Assembly: GCA_945957365.1 (NCBI GenBank)
Contig: CAMFKI010000001.1
Location: forward strand, 248,001-312,000
Source of the DNA: an uncultured Alphaproteobacteria bacterium
GTDB taxonomy: Bacteria; Pseudomonadota; Alphaproteobacteria; Rhizobiales; Aestuariivirgaceae
Direction: 5' to 3'
DNA length: 64,000 bases
Shown here: positions 1 to 8,947 of the stretch, piece after piece
Position numbering within the stretch: the first letter of the stretch is position 1
Layout of the letters: every line of letters starts with the position of its first letter
Notes under the pieces: generated by a model
Seen by the model: the letters and a program-made list of their open reading frames with translations, nothing else
The model's database searches: none
Told to the model about the DNA's origin: nothing
Translations under genes and position numbers: made by a program

Positions 1-52
1 TCTCTCCAGCGCGGTGCGCGTGTGGCTGCTGCGCGAAGTGGCGGGGAAGTAG
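1..52 (+). CDS. C-terminal end of an unidentified protein (partial)
   Basis: A reading frame open from the left edge ends at a TAG at 50-52. It encodes 16 residues (LSSAVRVWLLREVAGK). The piece is too short to assign a family. It is reported because it is in the same direction as the ABC importer that follows about 130 bases later, and no better explanation for this stretch was seen. It could also be a chance open frame. Confidence 0.3.
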   Translation, partial: LSSAVRVWLLREVAGK

Positions 53-185
53 CAGGCATCGCGCCGGCCGGCCTGAGACGCCTCATCGCTGCCGGAAAGC
101 CTGCCGGATTCTCAGCTTGGCACTAGCCAGCGGGATCGATTTGCCCGAACTTGGCAAGGAATCGCAAGTTGGGGGCATCGGCGCG

Positions 186-1694
186 GTGAATGCAATCTGC
201 TCGTGGACGAGGATCGTGGCGATCCTCGCAGTGCTCGGACTGACCGGTTGCGGCGGCGGCGACCTGCCAACGATCGACAAGACGGCGGATGCCGCACATG
301 CACGGATCGGCGTGATGACCGGTTCGACCAGCGAGCCGCTGGCCGCCAAGCAATTTCCCGAGGCGAAGGTCCAGAGCTTCGACAACATCACGGATGCCTT
401 CGGGGCCTTAAAGTCGGGCCAGCTCGATGCGGTGATCACCGCCTATTCGTCGGCACTGCTCATGGCGCGGAAGAACCCGGACCTGCGCATTCTCGACGAG
501 CGCCTGAGCCACGAGGACACGGCGATTGCCGTGCGCAAGGGCAATACCGAACTGCTCGACGCCGTGAACAAGATCATCGCCGACCTCAAGGCGGAGGGCG
601 CGATCGCCTCGATGGACCGGCGCTGGCTCAAGACCGATCCCGGCCCCTACGAGGAAATCGACATTCCCCTGCCGACCACGGGAGATCCGCTGCGCGTCGG
701 CGTCAGCGCAACCCGCGAGCCCTTCAGTTTCGTCGATGCGAATGGCCGCGTCACCGGCCACGATGGCGACCTCGCGCGGCTCATCGCCCAGCGTCTCAAC
801 CGGCCCATCGAATTCCAGGACATGAAGTTCCTCGCACTGCTGCCGGCACTGCAGGCCGGAAAGATAGATCTCATCGTCACCGGCATGTCGGCCACGGACC
901 AGCGGCGCAAATTCGTCGATTTCACCCAGCCCTATTACGCCAACTCCCAGGTAATGATGGTGCGCAATGCCACGGTGGCGGCGGGCGGCGCCGGGTTCTG
1001 GGATGGCCTGAAGGAGAGCATCGACAGCAACATCCTGACCGAGCAGCGTTACCTGCTGCTGTGGGACGGGCTCAAGACGACCTTCGTCATTTCGATATTG
1101 GCAACACTGTTCGGCACGCTGCTGGGAGGTCTCGTCTGCTTCATGCGGATGTCGCGTTCGCCCCTGCTCCGCATTCCGGCAATGGCATATATTTCGGTGC
1201 TGCGCGGCATCCCCGTCGTCGTCCTGCTGATGCTGATCTTCTACGTGGTCTTCGCGTCGGTCAACATCAACCCGGTGCTCGTGGCGGTCGTCGCCTTCGG
1301 CCTGAATTTCGCAGCCTATGTGGCCGAGATCTTCCGCACCGGCATCGAGGGCATCGAGACCGGCCAGACCGAGGCCGGGCTTTCCATGGGCTTCACCCGC
1401 GTCGGCACGTTTCGCCTCGTGATCTTTCCGCAACTGGTCCGGCGCATCCTGCCGGTCTACAAGGGCGAGTTCATTTCCCTCGTCAAGATGACGTCGATCG
1501 TGGGCTACATCGCCGTCATGGACCTCACAAAGGCGAGTGACATCATCCGCGCCCGCACCTTCGACGCCTTCTTCCCGCTGTTCCTCGTCGCCGTTCTCTA
1601 CTTCCTCATCTCGTATAGTCTGATCGCCCTCATGGACTGGGTCGACCGCCGCACCGATCCACGGCGCAGGACCAGAAAGGTGTCACGGGCATGA
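186..1694 (+). CDS. Amino acid ABC transporter, binding protein fused to permease
   Basis: Predicted 502-residue lipoprotein/permease for uptake of a polar amino acid or similar small solute. I chose the GTG at 186 because it starts a signal peptide ending in an LTGC lipobox (Cys 22); an upstream TTG at 117 would bury that signal. Residues about 40-148 match the second half of a family 3 solute-binding protein ([21 protein letters not shown]). Residues 168-260 match the first half ([32 protein letters not shown]). The two halves are therefore in permuted order. Residues about 296-490 form a GlnP/HisM-type permease with several membrane helices and the coupling loop around 391-402 ([12 protein letters not shown]). 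The stop overlaps the start of the ATPase gene by four bases, so the two are coupled. The substrate is not readable from sequence. Confidence 0.9.
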   Translation: MNAICSWTRIVAILAVLGLTGCGGGDLPTIDKTADAAHARIGVMTGSTSEPLAAKQFPEAKVQSFDNITDAFGALKSGQLDAVITAYSSALLMARKNPDLRILDERLSHEDTAIAVRKGNTELLDAVNKIIADLKAEGAIASMDRRWLKTDPGPYEEIDIPLPTTGDPLRVGVSATREPFSFVDANGRVTGHDGDLARLIAQRLNRPIEFQDMKFLALLPALQAGKIDLIVTGMSATDQRRKFVDFTQPYYANSQVMMVRNATVAAGGAGFWDGLKESIDSNILTEQRYLLLWDGLKTTFVISILATLFGTLLGGLVCFMRMSRSPLLRIPAMAYISVLRGIPVVVLLMLIFYVVFASVNINPVLVAVVAFGLNFAAYVAEIFRTGIEGIETGQTEAGLSMGFTRVGTFRLVIFPQLVRRILPVYKGEFISLVKMTSIVGYIAVMDLTKASDIIRARTFDAFFPLFLVAVLYFLISYSLIALMDWVDRRTDPRRRTRKVSRA

Positions 1695-2779
1695 TCCGGG
1701 TTGAAAATCTCGTCAAGACATTCGGCAGCCAGTCCGTGCTGAACGGCGTCAATGCCGAGATCCGCGCCGGCGAAGTGGTGTCGATCATCGGCCCTTCCGG
1801 GACGGGGAAGAGCACCTTCCTGCGTTGCCTCAACTTGCTCGACCAACCGACCGGCGGCAAGGTCTTCATCGACGGCATCGATACGCTCTCGCCCGGCGCC
1901 GACGTGCCGGCGATCCGCCAGAAGATGAACATGGTGTTCCAGTCCTTCAACCTGTTCAACCACCTCTGCGCCCTCGACAATCTCACCCTGGCGCCGATCC
2001 ATCTCCGCAAGGTGCCGCGCCATGTGGCCGAGGCGGAGGCCATCGAACTGCTGCGGCTCGTCGGGCTGGCCGAAAAGCGCCACCACTTTCCAGACCAGCT
2101 GTCGGGTGGGCAGCGCCAGCGTGTCGCCATCGCGCGCTGCCTGGCCATGAAGCCCGAAATCATCCTGTTCGACGAACCAACGTCGGCCCTCGATCCCACC
2201 ATGGTCGGCGAAGTGCTGTCGGTTATCCGGCGGCTTGCGAAGGATGGCATGACCATGGCGATCGTCACCCACGAGATGGATTTTGCCCGAGACGTCTCGA
2301 ACCGGGTCTTCTACATGGACGAAGGTGTGATCTACGAGGAGGGAACGCCGGCCGAGATCTTCGACGCCCCCAGGAGGCCGCGGACGATAAAGTTCGTCAA
2401 TCGCCTGAGGAGCTATCAGCACGAGATCCGCTCCGCCGATTTCGACCTCTATGCCATCCATTCCGAGATCGAGGCGTTCTGCGACAAGCACCTGCTCTTC
2501 GGCACCACGCGGCACAACCTGCTGCTGACGGTCGAGGAAGTCCTCGAACTGTCACGTCCCCATATCGGCCGCGCCGGACTGACCATGGACATCTCGCATG
2601 CCGAGAAGACCGGCGAGGTGACGGCGAGCTTCACCGGAGATGAAACCTACCCCAATGTTCTGGACGGGCCCGGGGCGGATGAACTTGTCACCGCGATCGT
2701 CACGTCCATGACCAGGGAGACTGCTTTCGTATCGGAGCAAGGCAAGGCGACGCTGCGCCTCGTGATCCGCACGGCGTGA
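1691..2779 (+). CDS. Polar amino acid ABC transporter ATPase with C-terminal extension
   Basis: This GlnQ/HisP-type ATPase should power the fused binding protein/permease encoded just upstream. Visible motifs are Walker A GPSGTGKS (34-41), the LSGGQ signature (137-141), Walker B IILFDEP (157-163) and the H-loop His 194. GlnQ proteins usually end near residue 245. This one continues for about 120 residues (243-362). That tail has the alternating helix/strand look of a histidine-kinase-like or anti-sigma ATPase fold ([11 protein letters not shown], then a GKATLRLVI strand at the end) but lacks an obvious N-box Asn, so it is probably regulatory rather than catalytic. Its identity is inference. 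Confidence 0.92.
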   Translation: MIRVENLVKTFGSQSVLNGVNAEIRAGEVVSIIGPSGTGKSTFLRCLNLLDQPTGGKVFIDGIDTLSPGADVPAIRQKMNMVFQSFNLFNHLCALDNLTLAPIHLRKVPRHVAEAEAIELLRLVGLAEKRHHFPDQLSGGQRQRVAIARCLAMKPEIILFDEPTSALDPTMVGEVLSVIRRLAKDGMTMAIVTHEMDFARDVSNRVFYMDEGVIYEEGTPAEIFDAPRRPRTIKFVNRLRSYQHEIRSADFDLYAIHSEIEAFCDKHLLFGTTRHNLLLTVEEVLELSRPHIGRAGLTMDISHAEKTGEVTASFTGDETYPNVLDGPGADELVTAIVTSMTRETAFVSEQGKATLRLVIRTA

Positions 2780-2842
2780 GCCGATCGCCGGTCGCACCTG
2801 ATCATCTCGCAGCGTCCTGCTGGCGCGCCGCGGACGCGGCGA

Positions 2843-5800
2843 TCATTGCGAAGGCGAATAGCCCGGCGGCGGCGAGATCACCACCGGCGCGCCGGGCGGA
2901 TTGGCGAGGATGACCGGCTTGATCCGGGCGGGCCTGCGGCTCGGCGAAGGCGCGGGCTGGGGCCGGGGCGGTGCGGGTTGCGCGGCGCCATCGGGCTTCC
3001 CGGGCTGGATCGCATCGGACGGAGTTGCCGCCGCGCCCGGGGGGTTCGTCAGGCTCGACACCTTGCGCCAGGTCCTAAGCTCGCGCAGGCGCTGGCGCAT
3101 CTCGGCCTTGTTGATCTCGGCATTGGCGGCGCGTTCGGCCTCGATCTGGCGGCGCAGGCGGTCGGCCTCCATCACCTGCATCTCCGCCTGCACCTTGAGC
3201 TCGCGCTTGCGCAGCAGGATCTCGTCGCGCTGGGCGTAATAGGCCTGGAGCTTCGCCTCGTCCTCGGCGCGCTGCTGTTCCTCCTCCTTGGCGAGGCGGG
3301 CCTGTTCCTGCTGCAGGCGCTCGAGCTCGGTGATGCCTTCCTGCATGATGGTGACGCCGAGCGAGGTGGCAATGTCGGAATTGTTCTCGCTCCGCACCAG
3401 CGCCAGGGGCGGGCCGGCATAGGCGACACTCATCGGCGGCAGGTTGGGACGGGCCTTGAGGGTGAGGCCGACATCCATGTCGAGCTCGCCCTGCGCCAGG
3501 TCGGCGACGGTCTTCACGTAGACTGCAGCGTCGCCATCGACATGCTGGACGGGCGCGAAGGTCATCTCGCCGCCGGCAAGGCTGATGGTGCCGCTGGCCG
3601 CGCCGAAGTCCAGCCCGTCGCCGCCGCGCATGGCCTCAAAGGCGGCACCGATGCCGGTTGAATCCTTGGCCGCCGCCAGCGCCGCGGTGAAGGCCGAGGG
3701 CGTCAGGCCGAGCAGCTTGAAATCCTCGAGCGCGAACTTGCCCTCGCCCTGAGCAGCCGCCAATGCGCCGCCCGGGCTCCTGCCCTCGCTGTGGAAGGTG
3801 AGGTCGACCTCCCCCTCGCCCGCCGCCACCGGGCCCCCGCTTGCGAGCGCCAGCTGCTGTGCGAGATCGACCGGCATGCGCATGCGGCCGGAGAGCTTGC
3901 GGCTCTCGTCGCTCCCCGCGGAAGTGAGATCGAGCTGCGCGTCGCGTCCGTCGCTGTCCTTGCCGAGCATGGCCAGATGAATCTCGCCGGGCTTCACCTC
4001 GATCCCGACCGAGGCGCTCTGCGCCATGAAATGCCGGTGCACCTCGAGCACCGACGGCGTCAGCCACAGCTGGCCGGTGATGCCGAAGGGAAGTGCCGTC
4101 GCGAAGCCCGTCTCCAGCCCCGAGGCGGGGCCCGACCAGTCGAGGAAGGCCGCCGCCATGAGATCGCGCAGGCGCAGGGGGCCGGTGTCGAGCCGTCCGT
4201 CGAGCACCATGGCTGGCGTCAGGCTCACCTCGCCGCGGAACGGCGCCGTGCCGAACCTTCCCTCAATGCCGGTGAGGCTCCACTTGCCGCCGCTCCATGC
4301 CAGGGCCGCATCGGCCGACAGCACGCCGCTGGCGCCCTCGGCCACCGGCATGCCGGTGGCGGCGAGCAGCGGGCCCGCATCGGTGGCGCGCAGCGACAGC
4401 TTGCCGTTGAGACCGTAGCCCTCGCCCATGGGCGTGAAGGCGCCGCGATAGTCGAGCCTCCCACCCAGCGCCTGCAGGGTCGCCGTGGTGTCGAAGCCCG
4501 CCGCGACGCCGCCTTCGGCGGTGATCGCCAGGCTGCCCGGCAGTGAATCCTGTACGCCGGGCGTCAGACCGAGCAGCCGGAGGACGGGTGCTGATGAAGA
4601 CGCATCGACGCGCGCCGTGCCGGAGATCGCCATGTCGGGCGCAATATTGCCCGACGCCGACAGGGTGAGCGGGCCTGCCGTGCCACCGAGGTTCAGCGTG
4701 GTGAGCGAGCCGCCAGCACCCGGCTTCACCGCGAGATCGGCGCGGATCGCGGTGGCGCCGAGGTTCCGGGCCCACACCGGCAGGCCGTCGCTGCTCGCGA
4801 GGCCGAGGAGCTTGATGAGCTCGCCCGGATCGTCGGCCTTCACGTCGAGGCTGACCGAGCCATCGGCGCCCCGGCCATTGTCGAGGATGAGGCCCGAGGC
4901 GGTGACGCTGGCGCCACCCACCGCGCCGATGTTGAGGGCCCGCAGATCCATGCCGTTGGCGCCCGACTGGAGGTCCACCGCCACGTTTTGCGCGGTGACG
5001 CCGTTCATCTGCAACTGGCCTGCCTTGAGCTTCAGGCGGAGGTCCGGCGCATCGGAGCGCGGCAGCACGAAGGACAGGATGCCGCCCGCCCCCTGGCGCG
5101 CCGCCGCCTGGAAGGCGGGAATGCCCTGCGGCGCATAGGAATCGAGATCGAACAGGCCGCTTTCGAGATCGACGTCGACCGCGCCGCGCCCCGCCGAGGT
5201 GACGGCGAGCGAGCCCTTGCCGGCCTGGCCATCGAGCTCGAATTCGGAGTTGCTGAGGCGGAGGCCCTGCGGCGTGAGGCTGACGCCGGTCTGCAGCTTC
5301 AGGCGGCCACGGCTGCCGGTCCACAGGGGGCCCAGGCTGTCGCGCGCGGCGGGCCACAGCCACAGCGTGAACTCGCGCAGGTCATTGGCCTCGAGCCCGA
5401 GGTCGCCCGACATTTCGCCGCCGCCCGGCGCCGTGAGGTAGCTGCCGGTGAACAGCATCTCGCTGCGGCCCGGCAGGCCCGAGGACAGACGCTTGATGCC
5501 GAGCCGGTCGCGATCGGCCGCGATCGCCAGTTCGACATTGTCGAAGCTCTGGCCCTCGCTGCGCAGCGACGTCACCTTCAGGCTGCCGTCGAGGCTCATG
5601 TCGTCCGGCAGCAGCGCCAGCAGGCTGTCGATGACGGCGAGGCTTCCGGCCTGGCGCAGCACGTCACGCGATTTCGCGCCGGCCAGCTGGTCGAGGTCGA
5701 GCACCGAGGCCGAGAGATCGAGCCGCGCGTCGATGTGGTGCCCGAAGGTGAGCCCGGCCGAGCCGGTGGCGACGGGCCCGGAATTGCCCGGATCGTCGCG

Positions 5801-6694
5801 CGTGACCTGGATATCGGTGAAGTCGATCTGGTCGAAATCGCCCTTGGCCTTGGCGCTGAAGACGAGCGGCCGCAGCTGGCCCTCGGCATCGCCCTTGCCA
5901 TCGTCGCTCTGGGCCGGCGCCACCTGGATGTCGCCCTGGGCAAGGCCGTCCTTGTAGGACCCATCGAAGCTGTAGACCTCGCCCGAGTTGTCGGCGGCCT
6001 GGAGCTTGATGCCGAAGAGGAAGGGCTGGCCCTTCGCGTAGGCCGCGGTGTTGAGCGCGAGGTTGACCGGCTTGTCCTGGTAGACGGCCCCGGCGCGCAG
6101 CCGCCACGGGCCGGCGACGCCGGGAGACGCCACGTCGGCATTGATGTCGTCGAGCGTCACCGTCTCGCCGCGGCGATGGTCGTGATAGTTCACCGTGCCG
6201 CTCGTCAGCGTGATCTTGTCGAGCCTGACACGCGAGAGGATGTCGCTGTTGACGAGATCGGCCGAGGGGGTGAGCACCCAGTTCCCCTCGCCCGACTCCA
6301 GCCGCTCGAAATTCACCTCCGGGTCCTCGACATCGATGCTCTCGACGTCGAGGCTGCCCTGCAGCAGGCCCTGCAGCGTCATATTGACGGTGATGCGGGC
6401 GGCGGAGGCGAATTCCTTGCTGTTCATGCCCTCGGGGCTGGCGATCTTGACGTTTTCGACCGTGAGGCGCGGCCACGGGAAGAGCCGCGCCGAGACCGGC
6501 CCTTCGACGATGACCTCGCGCCCCGTGAGCTTCTTGCCATAGGCCTCGAGATCGGCGCGGTAGCCGTTCCAGTCGATGATGAAGGGCGCGGCCAGCAGGC
6601 CGATCACCACGATGACCAGCAGCACGCCGAAATACAGCACCGGTGATTTCCACACCTTCATCGTGCCGGGCCGCTGTTTTCGCCGTGGAGCCAT
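2843..6694 (-). CDS. AsmA-family envelope protein, giant, coiled-coil tail
   Basis: A 1283-residue protein of the AsmA/TamB-like superfamily, which is tied to lipid transport and outer-membrane homeostasis. After a basic start there is one membrane helix at about residues 18-39, followed by a typical AsmA opening (IIDWNGYRADLEAYGKKLTG) and a long repetitive beta-rich region thought to form a lipid-carrying groove in the periplasm. From about residue 1105 the chain turns into a charged coiled coil (ERLQQEQARLAKEEEQQRAE and on), then ends in a Pro-rich segment. The ATG overlaps the stop of the upstream flavoprotein gene by one base (TGATG). A second ATG at residue 12 (6661) is possible, as neither start has a good ribosome site. 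Substrate and partners are unknown. Confidence 0.85.
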   Translation of the reverse strand: MAPRRKQRPGTMKVWKSPVLYFGVLLVIVVIGLLAAPFIIDWNGYRADLEAYGKKLTGREVIVEGPVSARLFPWPRLTVENVKIASPEGMNSKEFASAARITVNMTLQGLLQGSLDVESIDVEDPEVNFERLESGEGNWVLTPSADLVNSDILSRVRLDKITLTSGTVNYHDHRRGETVTLDDINADVASPGVAGPWRLRAGAVYQDKPVNLALNTAAYAKGQPFLFGIKLQAADNSGEVYSFDGSYKDGLAQGDIQVAPAQSDDGKGDAEGQLRPLVFSAKAKGDFDQIDFTDIQVTRDDPGNSGPVATGSAGLTFGHHIDARLDLSASVLDLDQLAGAKSRDVLRQAGSLAVIDSLLALLPDDMSLDGSLKVTSLRSEGQSFDNVELAIAADRDRLGIKRLSSGLPGRSEMLFTGSYLTAPGGGEMSGDLGLEANDLREFTLWLWPAARDSLGPLWTGSRGRLKLQTGVSLTPQGLRLSNSEFELDGQAGKGSLAVTSAGRGAVDVDLESGLFDLDSYAPQGIPAFQAAARQGAGGILSFVLPRSDAPDLRLKLKAGQLQMNGVTAQNVAVDLQSGANGMDLRALNIGAVGGASVTASGLILDNGRGADGSVSLDVKADDPGELIKLLGLASSDGLPVWARNLGATAIRADLAVKPGAGGSLTTLNLGGTAGPLTLSASGNIAPDMAISGTARVDASSSAPVLRLLGLTPGVQDSLPGSLAITAEGGVAAGFDTTATLQALGGRLDYRGAFTPMGEGYGLNGKLSLRATDAGPLLAATGMPVAEGASGVLSADAALAWSGGKWSLTGIEGRFGTAPFRGEVSLTPAMVLDGRLDTGPLRLRDLMAAAFLDWSGPASGLETGFATALPFGITGQLWLTPSVLEVHRHFMAQSASVGIEVKPGEIHLAMLGKDSDGRDAQLDLTSAGSDESRKLSGRMRMPVDLAQQLALASGGPVAAGEGEVDLTFHSEGRSPGGALAAAQGEGKFALEDFKLLGLTPSAFTAALAAAKDSTGIGAAFEAMRGGDGLDFGAASGTISLAGGEMTFAPVQHVDGDAAVYVKTVADLAQGELDMDVGLTLKARPNLPPMSVAYAGPPLALVRSENNSDIATSLGVTIMQEGITELERLQQEQARLAKEEEQQRAEDEAKLQAYYAQRDEILLRKRELKVQAEMQVMEADRLRRQIEAERAANAEINKAEMRQRLRELRTWRKVSSLTNPPGAAATPSDAIQPGKPDGAAQPAPPRPQPAPSPSRRPARIKPVILANPPGAPVVISPPPGYSPSQ

Positions 6695-8085
6695 CAGATG
6701 GCGGCGTTCTTGCCGGGGTTCATGATGTTCTTCGGGTCCAGCGCGCGCTTGATGTCGCGCATGAAGGCGAGTGCCGGACCGTGCTCCTTCTCGAGATAGC
6801 CGCGCTTGCCCGCACCGATGCCATGTTCGCCCGTGCAGGTGCCGCCGCAGGCGATGGCGCGGTCGATCATCCGGCCATAGACTTCCTTGACGCGCCGGTA
6901 TTCCTCGGCATCGGAACGGTCGCAGTAGAGCACCACGTGGAAATTGCCGTCACCGACGTGCCCGACGATGGGACCGTAGAGGTTGTTGGCGGCGAGATCG
7001 GCTTGCGTCTCGGTCACGCAGTCGGCGAGGCGCGAGATCGGCACGCAGACGTCGGTGGCGAAGGACTCCTTGCCGGGCATCAGCGCCTTGGTGGCCCAGA
7101 AGGCATCGTGCCGGGCCTGCCAGAGCTTCTGCCGGTCCTCCTCCCTGGTCGCCATGCTGTAGGGGCCGCCGCCCAGCTCCTCGGCAATCGCCGCGAAGGT
7201 TTCCGCCTGCTCGTGGGCTGAGGCTTCCGTGCCGTGGAACTCGAGGAACAGCGTGGGTGTCACCTTGAGGCCGAGGTTCGAATAGGCGTTGAAGGCCTTC
7301 ACGTGCTCGGCATCGACGAGTTCGATGCGGGCCACCGGAATGCCCATCTGGATCGCCGTGATGGTGGCCCGGCAGCAGGCCTCGACGGAGGGGAACGGGC
7401 AGACGGCGGAGACGATGGCTTCCGGGATGCCGTAGAGCCTGAGCGCCACCTCGGTGATCACGCCGAGCGTGCCCTCGGACCCGACCATAAGCCGGGTGAG
7501 GTCATAGCCGGCCGTGGATTTCCTGGCGCGGCTGCCGGTGCGGATGATCTCGCCATTGGCCATCACCGCGGTGACGTTGAGCACGTTCTCCCGCATCGTG
7601 CCGTAGCGCACGGCATTCGTGCCGGAGGCGCGGGTGGCCGTCATGCCGCCGAGGCTGGCGTCGGCGCCCGGATCGACCGGGAAGAACAGGCCCTGGTCGC
7701 GCAGGTGGGCGTTGAGCTGCTTGCGCGTGACCCCGGCCTCGACCCGGCAGTCGAGATCGGATGCATTGACCTCGAGCACACGGTTCATCTGCGACAGGTC
7801 GATCGAGATTCCGCCGAACGGGGCGGAGAAGTGGCCCTCGAGCGAGGTGCCGGTGCCATAGGGGATGACCGGCGTGCCATGCTGCGCGCAGGTGGCGACG
7901 ATGCGCTGCACCTCCTCCGTGCTCCTGACGAAGGCCACGGCATCGGGTGGCGCGCCGGGATTCCAGGTCTGGTCCTTGCCATGCTGCTCGCGCACGGCGG
8001 GGGCGGTTGACAGGCGCTCGCCGAGCCAGGCGCGGAGGTCGGCTACGGTCTGGGTTGTGCTGTTCTTGGGAAGCGGAGTATCCAT
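6694..8085 (-). CDS. FAD-linked oxidase, D-lactate dehydrogenase/GlcD type
   Basis: A 463-residue flavoprotein of the vanillyl-alcohol oxidase superfamily, probably oxidising D-lactate or another 2-hydroxy acid. The FAD-binding domain covers about residues 50-225 (PYGTGTSLEGH, VDPGADASLGGMTATRASGT, GYDLTRLMVGSEGTLGVITE). The C-terminal oxidase domain holds VGHVGDGNFHVV and GEHGIGAGKRGYLEKEHG, whose histidines are typical of the D-lactate dehydrogenase (cytochrome) and GlcD families. No Fe-S partner gene (GlcF-like) is nearby, which favours a stand-alone Dld-type enzyme. The exact substrate is inference. Its stop overlaps the AsmA start (TGATG), and a thioesterase gene diverges 35 bases upstream. 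Confidence 0.88.
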   Translation of the reverse strand: MDTPLPKNSTTQTVADLRAWLGERLSTAPAVREQHGKDQTWNPGAPPDAVAFVRSTEEVQRIVATCAQHGTPVIPYGTGTSLEGHFSAPFGGISIDLSQMNRVLEVNASDLDCRVEAGVTRKQLNAHLRDQGLFFPVDPGADASLGGMTATRASGTNAVRYGTMRENVLNVTAVMANGEIIRTGSRARKSTAGYDLTRLMVGSEGTLGVITEVALRLYGIPEAIVSAVCPFPSVEACCRATITAIQMGIPVARIELVDAEHVKAFNAYSNLGLKVTPTLFLEFHGTEASAHEQAETFAAIAEELGGGPYSMATREEDRQKLWQARHDAFWATKALMPGKESFATDVCVPISRLADCVTETQADLAANNLYGPIVGHVGDGNFHVVLYCDRSDAEEYRRVKEVYGRMIDRAIACGGTCTGEHGIGAGKRGYLEKEHGPALAFMRDIKRALDPKNIMNPGKNAAI

Positions 8086-8120
8086 GGAGTCGAAATTAAC
8101 CGGAAACCGGAGTTTTTGCG

Positions 8121-8606
8121 ATGGGTTATCCTGTCCCGTTCGTGGGCCGCATCCAGCAGGTCGAGGACCAGTGGACGGACTACAACGGCCACTTCAACAT
8201 GGCCTATTACAACGTGCTGTTCGACCGGGCGGGCGACGAGGCCTTCGCGGCGGTCGGGCTGGGGCCGGACTACGTGAAGGAGCGCAATGCCTCGTTCTTC
8301 ACGCTGGAGGCCCACAATACCTATGTGCGCGAACTCCATGCCGGTGATTCGGTGCGGATCGAGACGCAGGTCCTCGACTGCGACGCCAAGCGCGTCCACT
8401 ACGTGCAGCAGATGTTCCACGCCACCGAGGGCTGGCTGTCCTGCGTCACCGAAATCATTGTGATGCATGTCGACATGGGACTGAAGAAATCCGCCCCGTT
8501 CCCGCCCGATGTGATGGAAAAGATTCAGGGGATGCGCGAAGCCCACAGGCACCTGCCGGTTCCGCCGCAAGTCGGGCACAGGATCGGAATCCCGAAAAAG
8601 GCCTGA
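8121..8606 (+). CDS. Hotdog-fold acyl-CoA thioesterase
   Basis: A 161-residue protein of the 4-hydroxybenzoyl-CoA thioesterase (YbgC-like) group. Near the N-terminus it has the family pattern QWTDYNGHFNMAYYNVLFD, with the Asp/Asn-Gly-His stretch that forms the active site of these enzymes. The rest (FFTLEAHNTYVRELHAGDSV, then IETQVLDCDAKRVHYVQQMF) follows the hotdog strand order. GGAG eight bases before the ATG at 8121 supports the start. It diverges from the FAD oxidase gene. The acyl-CoA substrate cannot be told from sequence. Confidence 0.85.
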   Translation: MGYPVPFVGRIQQVEDQWTDYNGHFNMAYYNVLFDRAGDEAFAAVGLGPDYVKERNASFFTLEAHNTYVRELHAGDSVRIETQVLDCDAKRVHYVQQMFHATEGWLSCVTEIIVMHVDMGLKKSAPFPPDVMEKIQGMREAHRHLPVPPQVGHRIGIPKKA

Positions 8607-8634
8607 CACCCCAAGACGTCACATTCGCGCAACA

Positions 8635-8649
8635 TTAACGGCGCATTAA
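8635..8649 (+). promoter_or_regulatory. Perfect CtrA-type box, TTAA-N7-TTAA
   Basis: TTAA at 8635-8638 and TTAA at 8646-8649 are separated by exactly seven bases (CGGCGCA). This is the full consensus of the cell-cycle regulator CtrA in alphaproteobacteria. It lies 42 bases before the ATG of the 65-residue gene, a normal place for an activator or repressor site. Binding is inferred from the motif only. Confidence 0.55.
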
Positions 8650-8691
8650 GCCTCCATAACGTGCACATCTGCAACGAAGGAGGCGAGTATC

Positions 8692-8889
8692 ATGAACAAC
8701 GGTCTCAACCTGTTCGCGGAAGCGCTTGTATTCGTTCATGGCAAGGGCGCCGAATCGGAAGCCGCCAAGCATGCACAGATCTGCGAGCGCCTGGGCGACA
8801 TGGAGACGGCGGAGACGTGGCGTCAGCTTCAGGGTGCCGTTCGCAGCCTGAAGCGCCCGAGCGATTGCGTAAACCTTCGGGCCGCCTGA
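8692..8889 (+). CDS. Small hypothetical protein, 65 residues
   Basis: I do not recognise this family. A strong ribosome site (GAAGGAGG) sits just upstream of the ATG at 8692, so it is very likely translated. The product is soluble and mostly helical by composition, with no signal peptide: an N-terminal stretch LFAEALVFVHGKGAES, then AAKHAQICERLGDMETAETW, two cysteines (29 and 60) and a basic C-terminal part. A perfect CtrA box is 42 bases upstream, so it may be expressed at a set point in the cell cycle. It stands alone between the thioesterase and uvrD. Confidence 0.75.
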   Translation: MNNGLNLFAEALVFVHGKGAESEAAKHAQICERLGDMETAETWRQLQGAVRSLKRPSDCVNLRAA

Positions 8890-8947
8890 GGTTTCGCATT
8901 TCGTTCCGGGAAGCTCTATATAGGTCCGGTGGATTCGGACCTCCGGA

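Noticed and set aside
8600..8690. Possible small regulatory RNA before the 65-residue gene
   Set aside because: No stable hairpin or terminator is visible; the conserved-looking features are explained by the CtrA box and ribosome site.
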